From Actinomadura xylanilytica (lineage in GTDB: Bacteria; Actinomycetota; Actinomycetes; Streptosporangiales; Streptosporangiaceae): a stretch of DNA of 64,000 bases. Below, piece after piece: positions 33,012 through 41,105 of this stretch (its first letter is position 1; each line of letters starts with the position of its first letter). A model generated the notes under the pieces. It saw only the letters and a list, made by a program, of their open reading frames with translations. It had not been told where the DNA came from and ran no database searches. The stretch is from assembly GCF_030283145.1 (NCBI RefSeq), contig NZ_JASNWE010000006.1:62001-126000 (forward strand), read 5' to 3'. A program made the position numbers and the translations under genes.

Positions 33012-33466
33012 CCTGACCTGTATCTTCATGGACTCGCTAGTGCCGCCCGCAAACATCAAGTTAGCGAGCTTCATGCTCGCTCCATGCGTGGCGACGAGTG
33101 GAGATTCGTGCAGGCGACCCTGTGCGGAGTGACGTAAATGACGCCACCCGCAGTTGCCTGCCTCGTGCCTGACGGCTTCGAGACGATGCCAGCGGCACTC
33201 CGAGTACCGGCCACCGCTCGCAGCCAAGACATGAACCGAGACGGAGCCGGCCAGCTACTCGCAGCCGGCCCGTAGCTGATCCGGAGCGGTCGGCTCTCCC
33301 TCCACCCGAAGGGGGGACCGCTCACACCCGGCCGAGGAAAGTTCCACCCGTATCGGCGTGCGGCTGCAAGTGCAGAGCGAGATGCACCGCACAGAGAAGC
33401 GTGGACGACCCGGCCGGAGTCGTCTCGCCGATGGGCGCGAAGCCTCGCAGACGACCTTGTAGCTGG
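33012..33466. other. Gene-free stretch inside the inserted block
   Basis: No ORF here has convincing coding bias. It holds a 7-bp hairpin AGCGAGC-TTCAT-GCTCGCT at 33063-33081 with a nearby partial copy ACTCGCTAG (33032-33040), which may be a terminator for the acyl-CoA dehydrogenase gene or part of a recombination site. The rest looks like degenerate sequence, less GC-biased in pattern than the flanks. Confidence 0.6.
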
Positions 33467-34027
33467 TCAGGACGACACGACCTCTTTGGCCAGACGTACT
33501 GCCGCCGTCGCGACTCTGCGCTCCTCGGCAATGCCGCAGTCTGGGGAGTAGAGGCCGTTGATGATCAGCAGGATCCGGTCGACCAGCTGGTCCGGGTCGG
33601 CCGTGGAGGTACGCGTGGCCAGGTCGCGGAGCTGGTTGCGGACCATCTCGAGGTGCTCGATGACGAACCGATGTGCGGGATGGTCGCGGTCGGGGTACTC
33701 GGCGAGGGTGTTGCGCAGGCCGCAGCCCCGGGTCCCGGGCACACTGTCACCCACGACGCGCACCAGCTCGACGAGCTGCTCTTCCGGCGTCGCAGCGGCG
33801 GCGAGCGCGCGGGCGAGCGTGGCGTTCCAGTGGGTGCTGCCCCGCTGCAGGTAGGCCACCACCAGCTCGTCCTTGCTGCTGAACTCGCGGTAGAGCAGGT
33901 TCTTTCCGCAGGCCGCCTCGTCGATGATCCGCTGCATGCCCACGGCGTGCACGCCGTATCGATCGAACAGGTCGGTCGCAGCGTCCAGGATGCGTTCGCG
34001 CGTCAGAGGTGAGGGCCTTCGGGCCAT
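33467..34027 (-). CDS. TetR-family regulator of an efflux transporter
   Basis: 186 residues starting MARRPSPLTRERILDAATDL. Helix-turn-helix continues as DRYGVHAVGMQRIIDEAACG and NLLYREFSSKDELVVAYLQ. The C-terminal half matches the TetR_C group of multidrug-type regulators. Leaderless start: TACCGT (34039-34034), 6 bases, ATG 34027. Three copies of GACCGATCGGTC lie between it and the divergent MFS gene, so it very likely represses both. Less GC-biased codons than the flanking chromosome fit transfer. Confidence 0.92.
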   Translation of the reverse strand: MARRPSPLTRERILDAATDLFDRYGVHAVGMQRIIDEAACGKNLLYREFSSKDELVVAYLQRGSTHWNATLARALAAAATPEEQLVELVRVVGDSVPGTRGCGLRNTLAEYPDRDHPAHRFVIEHLEMVRNQLRDLATRTSTADPDQLVDRILLIINGLYSPDCGIAEERRVATAAVRLAKEVVSS

Positions 34028-34042
34028 GCTGACACGGTAGCA

Positions 34043-34149
34043 GACCGATCGGTCCGTTGGATCATCCCTGTTGACAGGGCGGCACTCAAGCAAGAACGAT
34101 GCACTCAGAGCGTGGACCGATCGGTCCGCCATCATGGGACCGATCGGTC
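34043..34149. promoter_or_regulatory. Three TetR operators GACCGATCGGTC
   Basis: Perfect 12-bp palindromes at 34043-34054, 34115-34126 and 34138-34149. The first sits next to the -10 of the TetR gene; the other two, 23 bp apart centre to centre, sit upstream of the MFS gene. TTGACA at 34071-34076 may be the MFS -35. Multiple sites suggest tight, cooperative repression. Confidence 0.85.
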
Positions 34150-34181
34150 CACCAACAACGGTTCGGGAAAGGCCTTGCTGA

Positions 34182-35621
34182 ATGGACACCAAGACCGCGC
34201 TATCCGACAGGCCCGGCACCGACGTGCCGTACCCACGCCGGTGGGCGGCGATGGTCGTACTGATCATCGCCTTCATGCTGGACCTGCTGAACGTCACGAT
34301 CGTGAACGTCGCGCTGCCCGCCATCCAGCAAGATCTGCGAGCCGATCCCACCGACCTGGAGTGGATCTCGGCCGCCTACCTGCTCGCCTTCGCCGCGGCG
34401 CTGATCACATTCGCCCGGGTCGGCGATCTCCTGGGCCGCAAGCGGGTCTTCCTGTGCGCGGTGGCCGCCTTCGCCGTGACCGGCCTGTGGTCCGGCCTCG
34501 CGAACAACGTGGAGATGCTGATCATCTCGCGCGCGGCTCAAGGGCTGGCCGCCGCCGCGATCGCCCCGCAGGTGATGAGCATCCTCTACAGCATGTTCAG
34601 CGGACGCGAGCGGGGCACGGTCTTCAGCATGTTCGGCCTGGTCTCCGGGGTCGCCCAGGCGGGTGGGCTGGCGCTCGGCGGCGTGCTGATCACCGCGGAT
34701 CTCGGCGGGCTGGGCTGGCACATGATCTTTATGGTCACCGTGCCGGTCGCCGTCGTGCTGGTCGCCCTGGGTGCATGGCTGGTGCCCGAGAGCCGGGTCG
34801 CCGGCGGAGTGCGCCCCCGGTGGCTCGCCGCCGGAGTGCTCACCGCCGGGCTGGTCGCCATCGTGTTCCCGCTCCTGGAGGGCCGCACCTTCGGCTGGTC
34901 GGCCTGGATCTGGATCTGCCTGATCGCGGGCATCGTGGCCGTGGCCGGACTGGCCGTCATCGAGAATCGTCGTCCGGAGCGCAGGGCGGGCGCACTACTG
35001 CCCATGGAGTTGTTCCGCAAGCGGGTCGTCACCGCCGCGCTGGCCGTCGAACTGGTCGCCTTCGCGGCTTTCAGCGGCTTCAATCTGGTGACCCTGGTGT
35101 GGATGCAGAGCGGTCTGGGTTATTCGGCCCTCGACGCGGGGCTGGTCTCCATCGCGCTCATCGCCGGAGCCCTGCTCCTGACCTCATTCGTCGGCCGTCT
35201 CACCCACCGCTTCGGCTACCGCGTGATCCTGGTCGGCTCCCTCGCGGGCGCGGCGGGCAGTGCCGCCGTGCTGGTCGCCGCCGAGTCCGGTTCGGCCGAC
35301 ACGACCGGTTGGGCCCTGGTGCCCGGCCTGTTCCTGCTCGGCGTCGGGACGGTCCTGATCATGCCACCGCTCACCACGATGTTCCTCGCGGCCGTCCCCG
35401 TCGAGCACGCCGGTTCCGCCTCGGGCATCTGGAGCACCGGCCAGCAGTTCGGCGCCACGCTGGGCGTCGCCGGCGTGGGCACCGTCTTCTTCGCGGCCGC
35501 GGACGACGGCGGCTACGGCTCCGCGATATCGGTCGCCATGTACGTCATCACAGCGGCCCTGGTTCTCGCAGCCGGGCTCACCTTCACCCTCAAGTCACGG
35601 TCACAGGGAGAGAGAGCATGA
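34182..35621 (+). CDS. MFS drug transporter, DHA2 (14-helix) type
   Basis: 479 residues with about 14 hydrophobic segments. Motif D1/A features: LDLLNVTIVNVALPAIQQDL in helix 1 and the loop ARVGDLLGRKRVF; motif C GGLALGGVLI in helix 5. It should export drugs or toxic metabolites with proton antiport. Its stop overlaps the SDR-like gene (ATGA). The divergent TetR gene and three operators make this a self-contained inducible efflux unit inside the inserted block. GGGAAAGG precedes the ATG. Confidence 0.92.
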   Translation: MDTKTALSDRPGTDVPYPRRWAAMVVLIIAFMLDLLNVTIVNVALPAIQQDLRADPTDLEWISAAYLLAFAAALITFARVGDLLGRKRVFLCAVAAFAVTGLWSGLANNVEMLIISRAAQGLAAAAIAPQVMSILYSMFSGRERGTVFSMFGLVSGVAQAGGLALGGVLITADLGGLGWHMIFMVTVPVAVVLVALGAWLVPESRVAGGVRPRWLAAGVLTAGLVAIVFPLLEGRTFGWSAWIWICLIAGIVAVAGLAVIENRRPERRAGALLPMELFRKRVVTAALAVELVAFAAFSGFNLVTLVWMQSGLGYSALDAGLVSIALIAGALLLTSFVGRLTHRFGYRVILVGSLAGAAGSAAVLVAAESGSADTTGWALVPGLFLLGVGTVLIMPPLTTMFLAAVPVEHAGSASGIWSTGQQFGATLGVAGVGTVFFAAADDGGYGSAISVAMYVITAALVLAAGLTFTLKSRSQGERA

Positions 35622-36424
35622 AGAACATCGTCATCCCGGGCGGCACCGCCGGTCTGGGGAAGGCACTCGCCCGTACCTATATCGAGCGCGGCGACAACGT
35701 CCTGGCCATCGGCCACGACCCGGCCAACGGGGAGAGGTTCGTCAAGGACGGCGGAGAGTTTCTTCTGGCCGACCTCAGCCTGATCGGCGAGAACAAGCGG
35801 GTCATCAGGGAGATCGCGACCCGGTTCTCCTTCATTGACGCGCTCGTCCTGTGTACCCGTTTCTTCCGTTCGCACCGCCGCGAGACCTCAGACGGCTTCG
35901 AGCACCAGTTCGCCCTGTACTACCTCAGCCGCTATCTGCTCGGGCACGGCCTCGCCGGCCTGCTGGACAAGGCCCCAGGGCCGGTCATCGTGAACGTCGC
36001 TGGGCCGGGCGTGCCCGTCGGGCGGATCCACTGGGACGACCTCGAGCTGAAACGCGGTTACGACGGTTTCGAGGCCCTGCTCCAGGGCGGCAAGCTCAAC
36101 GACCTGCTCGGCGTCTCCTACGCCGACGCTCACTCCGGCAGCCGGATCCGCTATGCGCTCGTGTTCCCCGGCAATGTGGCGGGCAACCTCGCGGGAGAGT
36201 TCGATCCGAAGACGGCGGCCCAAGTCGAGCGGATGAAGGCCGGTGGACTGCCGGTCGCGGTGGGCATCGCCCCGATCGTCGACATCATCGACGGCCCGCC
36301 GGACGAACCACTGAGCGCATTCTTCGAAGGCCGGCGGCTCAGCCTGACCGGCCCGTCCTTCGACCGGGGCGACGCGACACGATTGGAGTCCATCACCAAA
36401 AGGCTCCTGGGCGAAGGAGGCTAG
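35618..36424 (+). CDS. SDR-fold protein lacking catalytic Ser and Tyr
   Basis: 268 residues. The nucleotide-binding loop is present (IVIPGGTAGLGKALARTY) and the fold follows (DALVLCTRFFRSHR; ALYYLSRYLLGHG; PVIVNVAGPG). Where classical SDRs have Ser in IVNVSS this reads VNVAGPG, and the YxxxK site reads LLQGGKLND, so the Tyr is Leu while Lys is kept. It may bind NAD(P)H without classical dehydrogenase activity, or use another mechanism. It is translationally coupled to the MFS gene, suggesting a role with the exported compound. Confidence 0.8.
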   Translation: MKNIVIPGGTAGLGKALARTYIERGDNVLAIGHDPANGERFVKDGGEFLLADLSLIGENKRVIREIATRFSFIDALVLCTRFFRSHRRETSDGFEHQFALYYLSRYLLGHGLAGLLDKAPGPVIVNVAGPGVPVGRIHWDDLELKRGYDGFEALLQGGKLNDLLGVSYADAHSGSRIRYALVFPGNVAGNLAGEFDPKTAAQVERMKAGGLPVAVGIAPIVDIIDGPPDEPLSAFFEGRRLSLTGPSFDRGDATRLESITKRLLGEGG

Positions 36425-36438
36425 AGAGGTGAACCGGA

Positions 36439-36837
36439 CCTTTCGGACAGGTCCCCAACTAAAATGGGGGAGAACCGAAAGGGAAGGTCGTTGGCACGAC
36501 AGAGGCGGCATTTCATCCAGGAGCACAAGGACGAGATCGTCCGCATGGTCCTGGACGGCCCGCACCCCATCGCCCATGTGGCCTGTGAGGTCGGTATCCA
36601 CGACACCGCCTCGGGTAACCGGGTCAGGGACTACCGCAGACGGCACGGCGGCGACGCGTCGACGGGAAGCACCGGCGGCGAGAAGAATGCAGTACATCGA
36701 GGGCTTCCACAATCGACGCAGGCTTCATTCCGCGAACAGGTATCGGACCCCTCTTGAGGTGTACACCGAGTACCTGAACCGGCAGCAAGCAGCGTAGATC
36801 TGCCCGCAGATCACCCATCAGCCAGCTGTCCGGAAGA
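36439..36837 (+). mobile_element. IS3-family insertion sequence remnant, internally deleted
   Basis: Imperfect terminal inverted repeats (CCTTTCGGACAGGT at 36439-36452, AGCTGTCCGGAAGA at 36824-36837). Inside, an OrfA-like start at 36464 reads RRHFIQEHKDEIVRMVLDGP and its helix-turn-helix; after about 36675 the frame shifts to the C-terminal end of OrfB, YIEGFHNRRRLHSANRYRTP then EVYTEYLNRQQAA, stop at 36797. The integrase core with its DDE residues is gone, so it cannot transpose alone. A normal IS3 element is 1.2-1.5 kb; about 0.4 kb remains. Confidence 0.85.
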
Positions 36838-36865
36838 CGCGGGCCCCTCAGGTCCGGAGAGCAAG

Positions 36866-36879
36866 TGATCTACGGGCAG
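36866..36879. repeat. Inverted partner of 36800-36813 at the right end of the block
   Basis: TGATCTACGGGCAG (36866-36879) is the reverse complement, with one mismatch, of CTGCCCGCAGATCA (36800-36813). The pair straddles the right end of the IS remnant and abuts the 46-bp repeat. Confidence 0.55.
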
Positions 36880-36880
36880 T

Positions 36881-36942
36881 GCATCTGGGCCGGCTCCAAC
36901 GAGATCATGAAGGAGATCATCGGCCGCGACGCCGGGCTCTGA
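36881..36942 (+). pseudogene. Displaced native 3' end of the acyl-CoA dehydrogenase gene (right copy of 46-bp repeat)
   Basis: Reads IWAGSNEIMKEIIGRDAGL then TGA, in host-like codons; the first 46 bases repeat 32950-32995 exactly. No start codon or upstream body is present, so it is only a tail. It marks the original end of the gene at 31866, separated from it by 3.9 kb. Confidence 0.85.
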
Positions 36943-37029
36943 GCCGCACCGCGCCCGGCCGGTCGGCCATCGGCGTCCTTCCGCCCGCACACGTCGCGGA
37001 GCGTCCCGCGCTTCGCGCGCTTCGGCGCG

Positions 37030-37521
37030 TCAGGCGGGGCGGTCCTCGGTGCCGGCCCGGGTGCGGCGCGGGTCGGGGAGCCGGCGCCCGCGCCGCACCT
37101 CGGCGTCCGCGGCCGGCCGCGTTTCGCCGCACCGTTCGCATTCCATCTTCAACATGACCCGCCCACCGCAGCCCACGTGCTCGTAGAAGACCGACCGGTC
37201 CTCCGGCGGCGCCCAGCTGTCGCCCCATTCTGTGAGCGCGACGATGACCGGTTGCAGGTCCCGGCCTTTGCGGGTCAGCACGTACTCGGCGCGCCCGCCG
37301 TCGGCATCGGGCCGCAGCTCGAAGATCCCGGCCTCGACGAACTCGCCCAGCCTCTTGGCCAGGATGTTCGACGCGATACCCAAATTGCGCTGAAAATCCA
37401 TGAAGCGAGTCATTCCGGAGAACATCGAATTCCGAATGATCAATAGGCTCCACCGTTCGCCAACGATCTCCAGCGTCCGCGCCACAGAACAGGCCTGACC
37501 TGAATAAAGGCGTCCCAGCAT
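37030..37521 (-). CDS. HxlR-family regulator (first of two)
   Basis: 163 residues. The HxlR winged helix shows Cys at residue 11 (SGQACSVARTLEIVGERWSL), LLIIRNSMFSGMTRF, LGIASNILAKRL and the wing ADGGRAEYVLTRKGRDLQP. The tail contains two CxxC-type pairs (VGCGGRV with MECERCGET), a possible zinc site. HxlR proteins often sense aldehydes, quinones or oxidants through the N-terminal Cys. It diverges from an efflux MFS gene, and a palindrome shared with the second HxlR locus lies just after its own -10 box. About 45 percent of residues appear shared with the protein at 45180. Confidence 0.92.
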   Translation of the reverse strand: MLGRLYSGQACSVARTLEIVGERWSLLIIRNSMFSGMTRFMDFQRNLGIASNILAKRLGEFVEAGIFELRPDADGGRAEYVLTRKGRDLQPVIVALTEWGDSWAPPEDRSVFYEHVGCGGRVMLKMECERCGETRPAADAEVRRGRRLPDPRRTRAGTEDRPA

Positions 37522-37541
37522 GAATCAATGCTGACACACCA

Positions 37542-37565
37542 CCTTGTATGATGCAAGGGATTATA
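37542..37565 (-). promoter_or_regulatory. HxlR promoter and operator 1
   Basis: On the minus strand TATAAT (37565-37560) is followed after one base by CCTTGCATCATACAAGG (37558-37542), a palindrome of the form TTGCATSATRCAA. The operator would cover the transcription start of the HxlR gene and also lies within the MFS promoter region. It matches the site at 45701-45717. Confidence 0.75.
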
Positions 37566-37739
37566 CTAGCGTGACGCAAGTGAGTGTGCGCCACATCGCG
37601 GCCCCTTTCGCGCGGGACGGAACCATTCGAACGCCGTTCCGGGAGCCGGACCTTCCACACCGGCGGCGCCTTCCCGGGCACGAAACGTCGATAAAGATCA
37701 TCAAACGGGCAGAACCTCTGTAGGAGGGACCACGGCGTC

Positions 37740-39146
37740 ATGACGACGACCACGGACGCACCGGCACGATTCACCGGCCGACAACGGATGACCGTAATCC
37801 TGCTGCTCGGCGCGGGGTTCATGCTCTCCGTCGACTACTCGATCCTGAACGTCGCGCTGCCCCGGCTGGGCGCCGGCGTCGGCCTCGCGCCGTCCGAGCT
37901 GCCGTGGGTGGTCTCGGCGTTCGCGCTGCCGGCCGCCGGGTTCACGCTGCTGTTCGGGCGGATCGCCGACATGTACGGCCGGCGCCGACTGTTCCTCATC
38001 GGCGTCACACTCCTGGCCCTGTCGTCCCTCGTCGGCGCGATGGCGACGAACCCCACGATGCTGCTGACCGCCCGCGTGCTCCAGGGCTTCGCCACCGCGA
38101 TCGCCACGCCGGCGGCCCTGGCACTGCTGGTCACCTCGTTCAGCGACGAGAAGCAGCGGGCCCGGGTACTCGGGCTCAACGGCGCGCTGCTGTCGGGCGG
38201 GTTCACCGTCGGCGCGCTGGTCGGCGGCACCCTCGTGGGCGTGCTGAGCTGGCGCTGGGCGTTCCTGATCAACGTGCCGGTGGCCGTGCTCATCCTGGTG
38301 GCCACGCCGTTCCTGGTGCGCGCGAGCAGCGCCCCGGCGGGCGTCAGGCTGGACGTGCCGGGCGCGGTCACGGTGACCCTCGGCCTGCTGGCGTTCGTCT
38401 TCGGCGTCATCAACGAGAACGTGTACTCCCTGCTCGGCGGGGTGGCGCTGCTGGTGATCTTCTGGATGATCGAACGGCGGGCGCGGGCGCCGCTCGCCGC
38501 GGTGGACATCCTGACCAGGCCCACCATCAAATGGGGCAACGTCGCCGGCCTGGTGGTGTTCGCGATGGAGCCCGGAGCCATCTTCCTGATGACGCTGTAC
38601 CTCCAGGACGTGCTGCACTTCGCGCCGCTGACCACCGGGCTGATCTTCGGGGTGCCCGGCCTGGCCTCGGTCGTCGCGGGCGTGGTCGCCGGCCGCTTCA
38701 TCGCCAAGTACGGCCCGCGCAAGGTGCTGGCCGTGGGGCTGCTCGGGCAGGCCGCCTTCACCGCCCCGCTGATCGCGCTCGGCACCGGCCAGGTGTGGCT
38801 CTCGGTGCTGATCCCCGCGCTGTTCTTCGGGTTCTTCGCGCACGTGACGGCGATCGTGTCCTTCATGGTGACCGCGACCACGGGCCTGCCCGACTCCGAG
38901 CAGGGGCTGGCCACCGGCCTCGCCACGCTGACCCAGCAGGTCGGCATCACCATCGGCGTCCCGATCCTGTCCGCGGTCATGACGACCCAGGCGGTCATGC
39001 TCGACGGCCTTCACCTGGCACTCGGCGTCAACGTCCTGATCACCGTGGTCGCCACGGCGCTCATCTGGATCGGGCTGCGCCCCCGGATCCAGCCCGCCGC
39101 CGGCGACGCGGGCGCGCGCGACACGCTCGAGGCGAGCGCAGGATAG
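37740..39146 (+). CDS. MFS efflux transporter, DHA2-like
   Basis: 468 residues with about 14 hydrophobic segments. Helix 1 reads FMLSVDYSILNVALPRLGAG, the loop motif is GRIADMYGRRRLF, and LNGALLSGGFTVGALVGGTL is motif C-like. AGGAGGGAC precedes the ATG. It is divergent from the HxlR gene and is the first of the rightward genes leading to the enediyne cassette; export of the product or an intermediate is the likely job. It is distinct in sequence from the MFS protein at 34182. Confidence 0.9.
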   Translation: MTTTTDAPARFTGRQRMTVILLLGAGFMLSVDYSILNVALPRLGAGVGLAPSELPWVVSAFALPAAGFTLLFGRIADMYGRRRLFLIGVTLLALSSLVGAMATNPTMLLTARVLQGFATAIATPAALALLVTSFSDEKQRARVLGLNGALLSGGFTVGALVGGTLVGVLSWRWAFLINVPVAVLILVATPFLVRASSAPAGVRLDVPGAVTVTLGLLAFVFGVINENVYSLLGGVALLVIFWMIERRARAPLAAVDILTRPTIKWGNVAGLVVFAMEPGAIFLMTLYLQDVLHFAPLTTGLIFGVPGLASVVAGVVAGRFIAKYGPRKVLAVGLLGQAAFTAPLIALGTGQVWLSVLIPALFFGFFAHVTAIVSFMVTATTGLPDSEQGLATGLATLTQQVGITIGVPILSAVMTTQAVMLDGLHLALGVNVLITVVATALIWIGLRPRIQPAAGDAGARDTLEASAG

Positions 39147-39165
39147 GAAGGCCCCGGGCCGGGCG

Positions 39166-39194
39166 GTCCGGCGGACGCCTGCGGTCCGCCGGAC
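39166..39194 (+). terminator. Hairpin after the MFS gene
   Basis: GTCCGGCGGAC and GTCCGCCGGAC pair over 11 bp around a 7-base loop, 20 bases past the MFS stop, followed by TTCGC. The next gene probably has its own promoter. Confidence 0.65.
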
Positions 39195-39269
39195 TTCGCA
39201 CGTGCAGAGAAGACATGCCCCTTCTTTCTGGGATGGACTTGCTCCAGCTCCCAAGCAGGAAGGCAGGTT

Positions 39270-40004
39270 ATGTCGAAGCTCAACGGAAAGGTCGCGGTGA
39301 TCACCGGAGGCACCTCCGGGATGGCGCTGGCGACCGCCGGGCTCTTCGTCCGGGAGGGCGCCCATGTCTTCGTCACCGGCCGGCGCAAGGACAGGCTGGA
39401 CGAGGCCGTCGCCGCGATCGGCCGGAACGTCACCGGGGTGCGGGGCGACGTCGCCGACCTGGACGATCTGGACCGCCTGGTCGAGGCCGTGGCCGCGGAG
39501 AAGGGCCGGGTCGACGTCCTGTTCGCCAACGCCGGCGTCAGCGTCCATGGCGAGCCGCTCGGCACGGTCACCGAGCACTCCTTCGACAGCGTCTTCGACG
39601 TGAACGTGCGCGGCACCCTGTTCACCGCGCAGAAGCTGCTGCCGCTGATGGCGGACGGCGCCTCGATCATCCTCACCGGCTCGGCCACCGCGGTGAAGGG
39701 CTTCCCCGGCAGCCTGGTCTACAGCGCCAGCAAGGCCGCGCTGCGGTCGTTCGCGCGCACCTGGACCGCGGACCTGAAGGACCGCCGCATCCGGGTCAAC
39801 CTGCTCAGTCCGGGCCCGATCGACACCCCGGCGACCGAGGGCGTCCCGCCGGAGTTCAGAGAGCGCCTCATCGGCATGCTGCCGAGCGGGCGCTTCGGTG
39901 CCGACACCGAGGTCGCGACCGCCGCGCTGTTCCTCGCGTCCGGTGACTCCGCCTTCGTCACCGGGACCGAGCTGTTCGTGGACGGCGGCATGGCCCAGGT
40001 CTAG
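39270..40004 (+). CDS. SDR-family oxidoreductase
   Basis: 244 residues. Nucleotide loop VITGGTSGMALATAGLF has Ala where the last Gly of TGxxxGxG is usual. The rest is classical: FANAGVSVHG, Ser in LTGSATAVKG, VYSASKAALRS (YxxxK) and the C-terminal ELFVDGGMAQV. It should be an NAD(P)-dependent ketoreductase/alcohol dehydrogenase. AGGAAGGCAGG precedes the ATG. It lies in the enediyne region, convergent with the epoxide-hydrolase-like gene, so a tailoring reduction is plausible. Confidence 0.9.
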   Translation: MSKLNGKVAVITGGTSGMALATAGLFVREGAHVFVTGRRKDRLDEAVAAIGRNVTGVRGDVADLDDLDRLVEAVAAEKGRVDVLFANAGVSVHGEPLGTVTEHSFDSVFDVNVRGTLFTAQKLLPLMADGASIILTGSATAVKGFPGSLVYSASKAALRSFARTWTADLKDRRIRVNLLSPGPIDTPATEGVPPEFRERLIGMLPSGRFGADTEVATAALFLASGDSAFVTGTELFVDGGMAQV

Positions 40005-40137
40005 CCCGTGTTTCAAAGCCCGGCCCGGCGTCCTCGCCTGGCGGCTCGGACGCCGACCTGGCTTGGGCGAGGAGGCCCGCTGCACCTCGCCTGGCGGCGC
40101 GGGGCAGGCGGGCCTCCGCCGCCCCGGACCGGGCGTG

Positions 40138-40170
40138 CGGGCCTCCCGGCGGTGAACGCCGGGAGGCCCG
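40138..40170. terminator. Bidirectional hairpin between convergent SDR and hydrolase genes
   Basis: CGGGCCTCCCGGCG and its complement form a perfect 14-bp stem with loop GTGAA. It lies 17 bases beyond the hydrolase stop and serves that gene directly; it may also stop readthrough from the SDR side. Confidence 0.75.
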
Positions 40171-40187
40171 GTCCGCCTTCGGCGGCG

Positions 40188-41105
40188 CTACGCGACGCAG
40201 TTCGCGAGTGCCGGCGACGGCGCGGGAACCCCGGCCGGGCCGAAGAAGAGCTTCGCGCAGTCGATCACGAACTGCGGGTTCTCCTCCTGGGGCCAGTGGC
40301 CGGCGTCGGGGACCACCACGCCGCGCACGTTGCCCGCCACGTGCCGGAATGACTTCGCGACGTCCAGGGCCAGCATGTGCTCGCCCCCGATCGCCAGCAC
40401 CGGCTGGCTCAGCCGCTTGGACTCGGCGTTCGCCCGGATGTCCTCGGCGTTCGCCGCCCACGAGCGGTAGATCTTGTATCCGGCGCTGCGGCGGGCCGGG
40501 TCCATGTACGCGTCGATGTAGTGCTGGATGTCGATCCGCTCGGGGTGCCGGGCGAACTTCCGGAAGACGTTGCCGTGGAACATGGCGACGCTCGCGTCGG
40601 TGATGATCTCCTCGGGGACCGGATGGGGCTCCATGTTCAGCAGGAAATGGAAGTCCTTGCCGTACAGGTCCTCCAGGCCGAACCCGTTCAGCACCGAGTC
40701 GAGCACGACCAGGCGGGTCACCTCCCCCGGGTGGTCCCGGGCCCAGACGTAGCCCGTCACCGCGCCCTGGTCGTGCGCCAGCAGCTTGACCTCGCCGAAG
40801 CCGAGCCGGTTGAGCGCGAGGTGCATCCGCGCGGCCTGGGTCTTGGTGTCGTACCCGTCCGCCTGGACCGAGGAGTCCCCCATGCCCGGCATGTCAAAGG
40901 CGATCACCGTGTGGGTCCGGGCCAGCTCGGGCATGACCTTGCGGAACTCCCACCAGGTCTCCGGCCAGCCGTGCATCATCACCAGGGCCGGGCCCGTGCC
41001 CCCGATGACGTAGTGCAGGAAGCCGTCGTCGATCGGGACGGTCCCGTGCAGGAAAGACGGGTCGAACACCGCTGGACCTTCCAATGGTTCAGGCTCGACC
41101 GGCAT
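40188..41105 (-). CDS. Alpha/beta hydrolase, epoxide-hydrolase-like
   Basis: 305 residues. The oxyanion motif is MMHGWPETWWEFRKV and the nucleophile elbow LLAHDQGAVTGYVWA with Asp as nucleophile, as in soluble epoxide hydrolases and haloalkane dehalogenases; the catalytic His is in VVPDAGHWPQEENPQF. Epoxide hydrolases occur in several enediyne loci, where they open epoxides on tailoring units, so that role is possible here. GAGAGAGGGAG precedes ATG 41105. The lid domain contains LNMEPHPVPEEI, the usual FHFLLN-type segment of the family. Confidence 0.88.
   Translation of the reverse strand: MPVEPEPLEGPAVFDPSFLHGTVPIDDGFLHYVIGGTGPALVMMHGWPETWWEFRKVMPELARTHTVIAFDMPGMGDSSVQADGYDTKTQAARMHLALNRLGFGEVKLLAHDQGAVTGYVWARDHPGEVTRLVVLDSVLNGFGLEDLYGKDFHFLLNMEPHPVPEEIITDASVAMFHGNVFRKFARHPERIDIQHYIDAYMDPARRSAGYKIYRSWAANAEDIRANAESKRLSQPVLAIGGEHMLALDVAKSFRHVAGNVRGVVVPDAGHWPQEENPQFVIDCAKLFFGPAGVPAPSPALANCVA

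Noticed and set aside
33322..33531. 69-codon minus-strand ORF ending in LALHLQPHADTGGTFLGRV
   Set aside because: It overlaps the TetR gene end, lacks codon bias and matches nothing I recognise.
32996..36880. Calling the inserted block an integrative conjugative element or prophage
   Set aside because: There is no integrase, relaxase, replication or phage gene; only a repeat-bracketed efflux unit and an IS stump.
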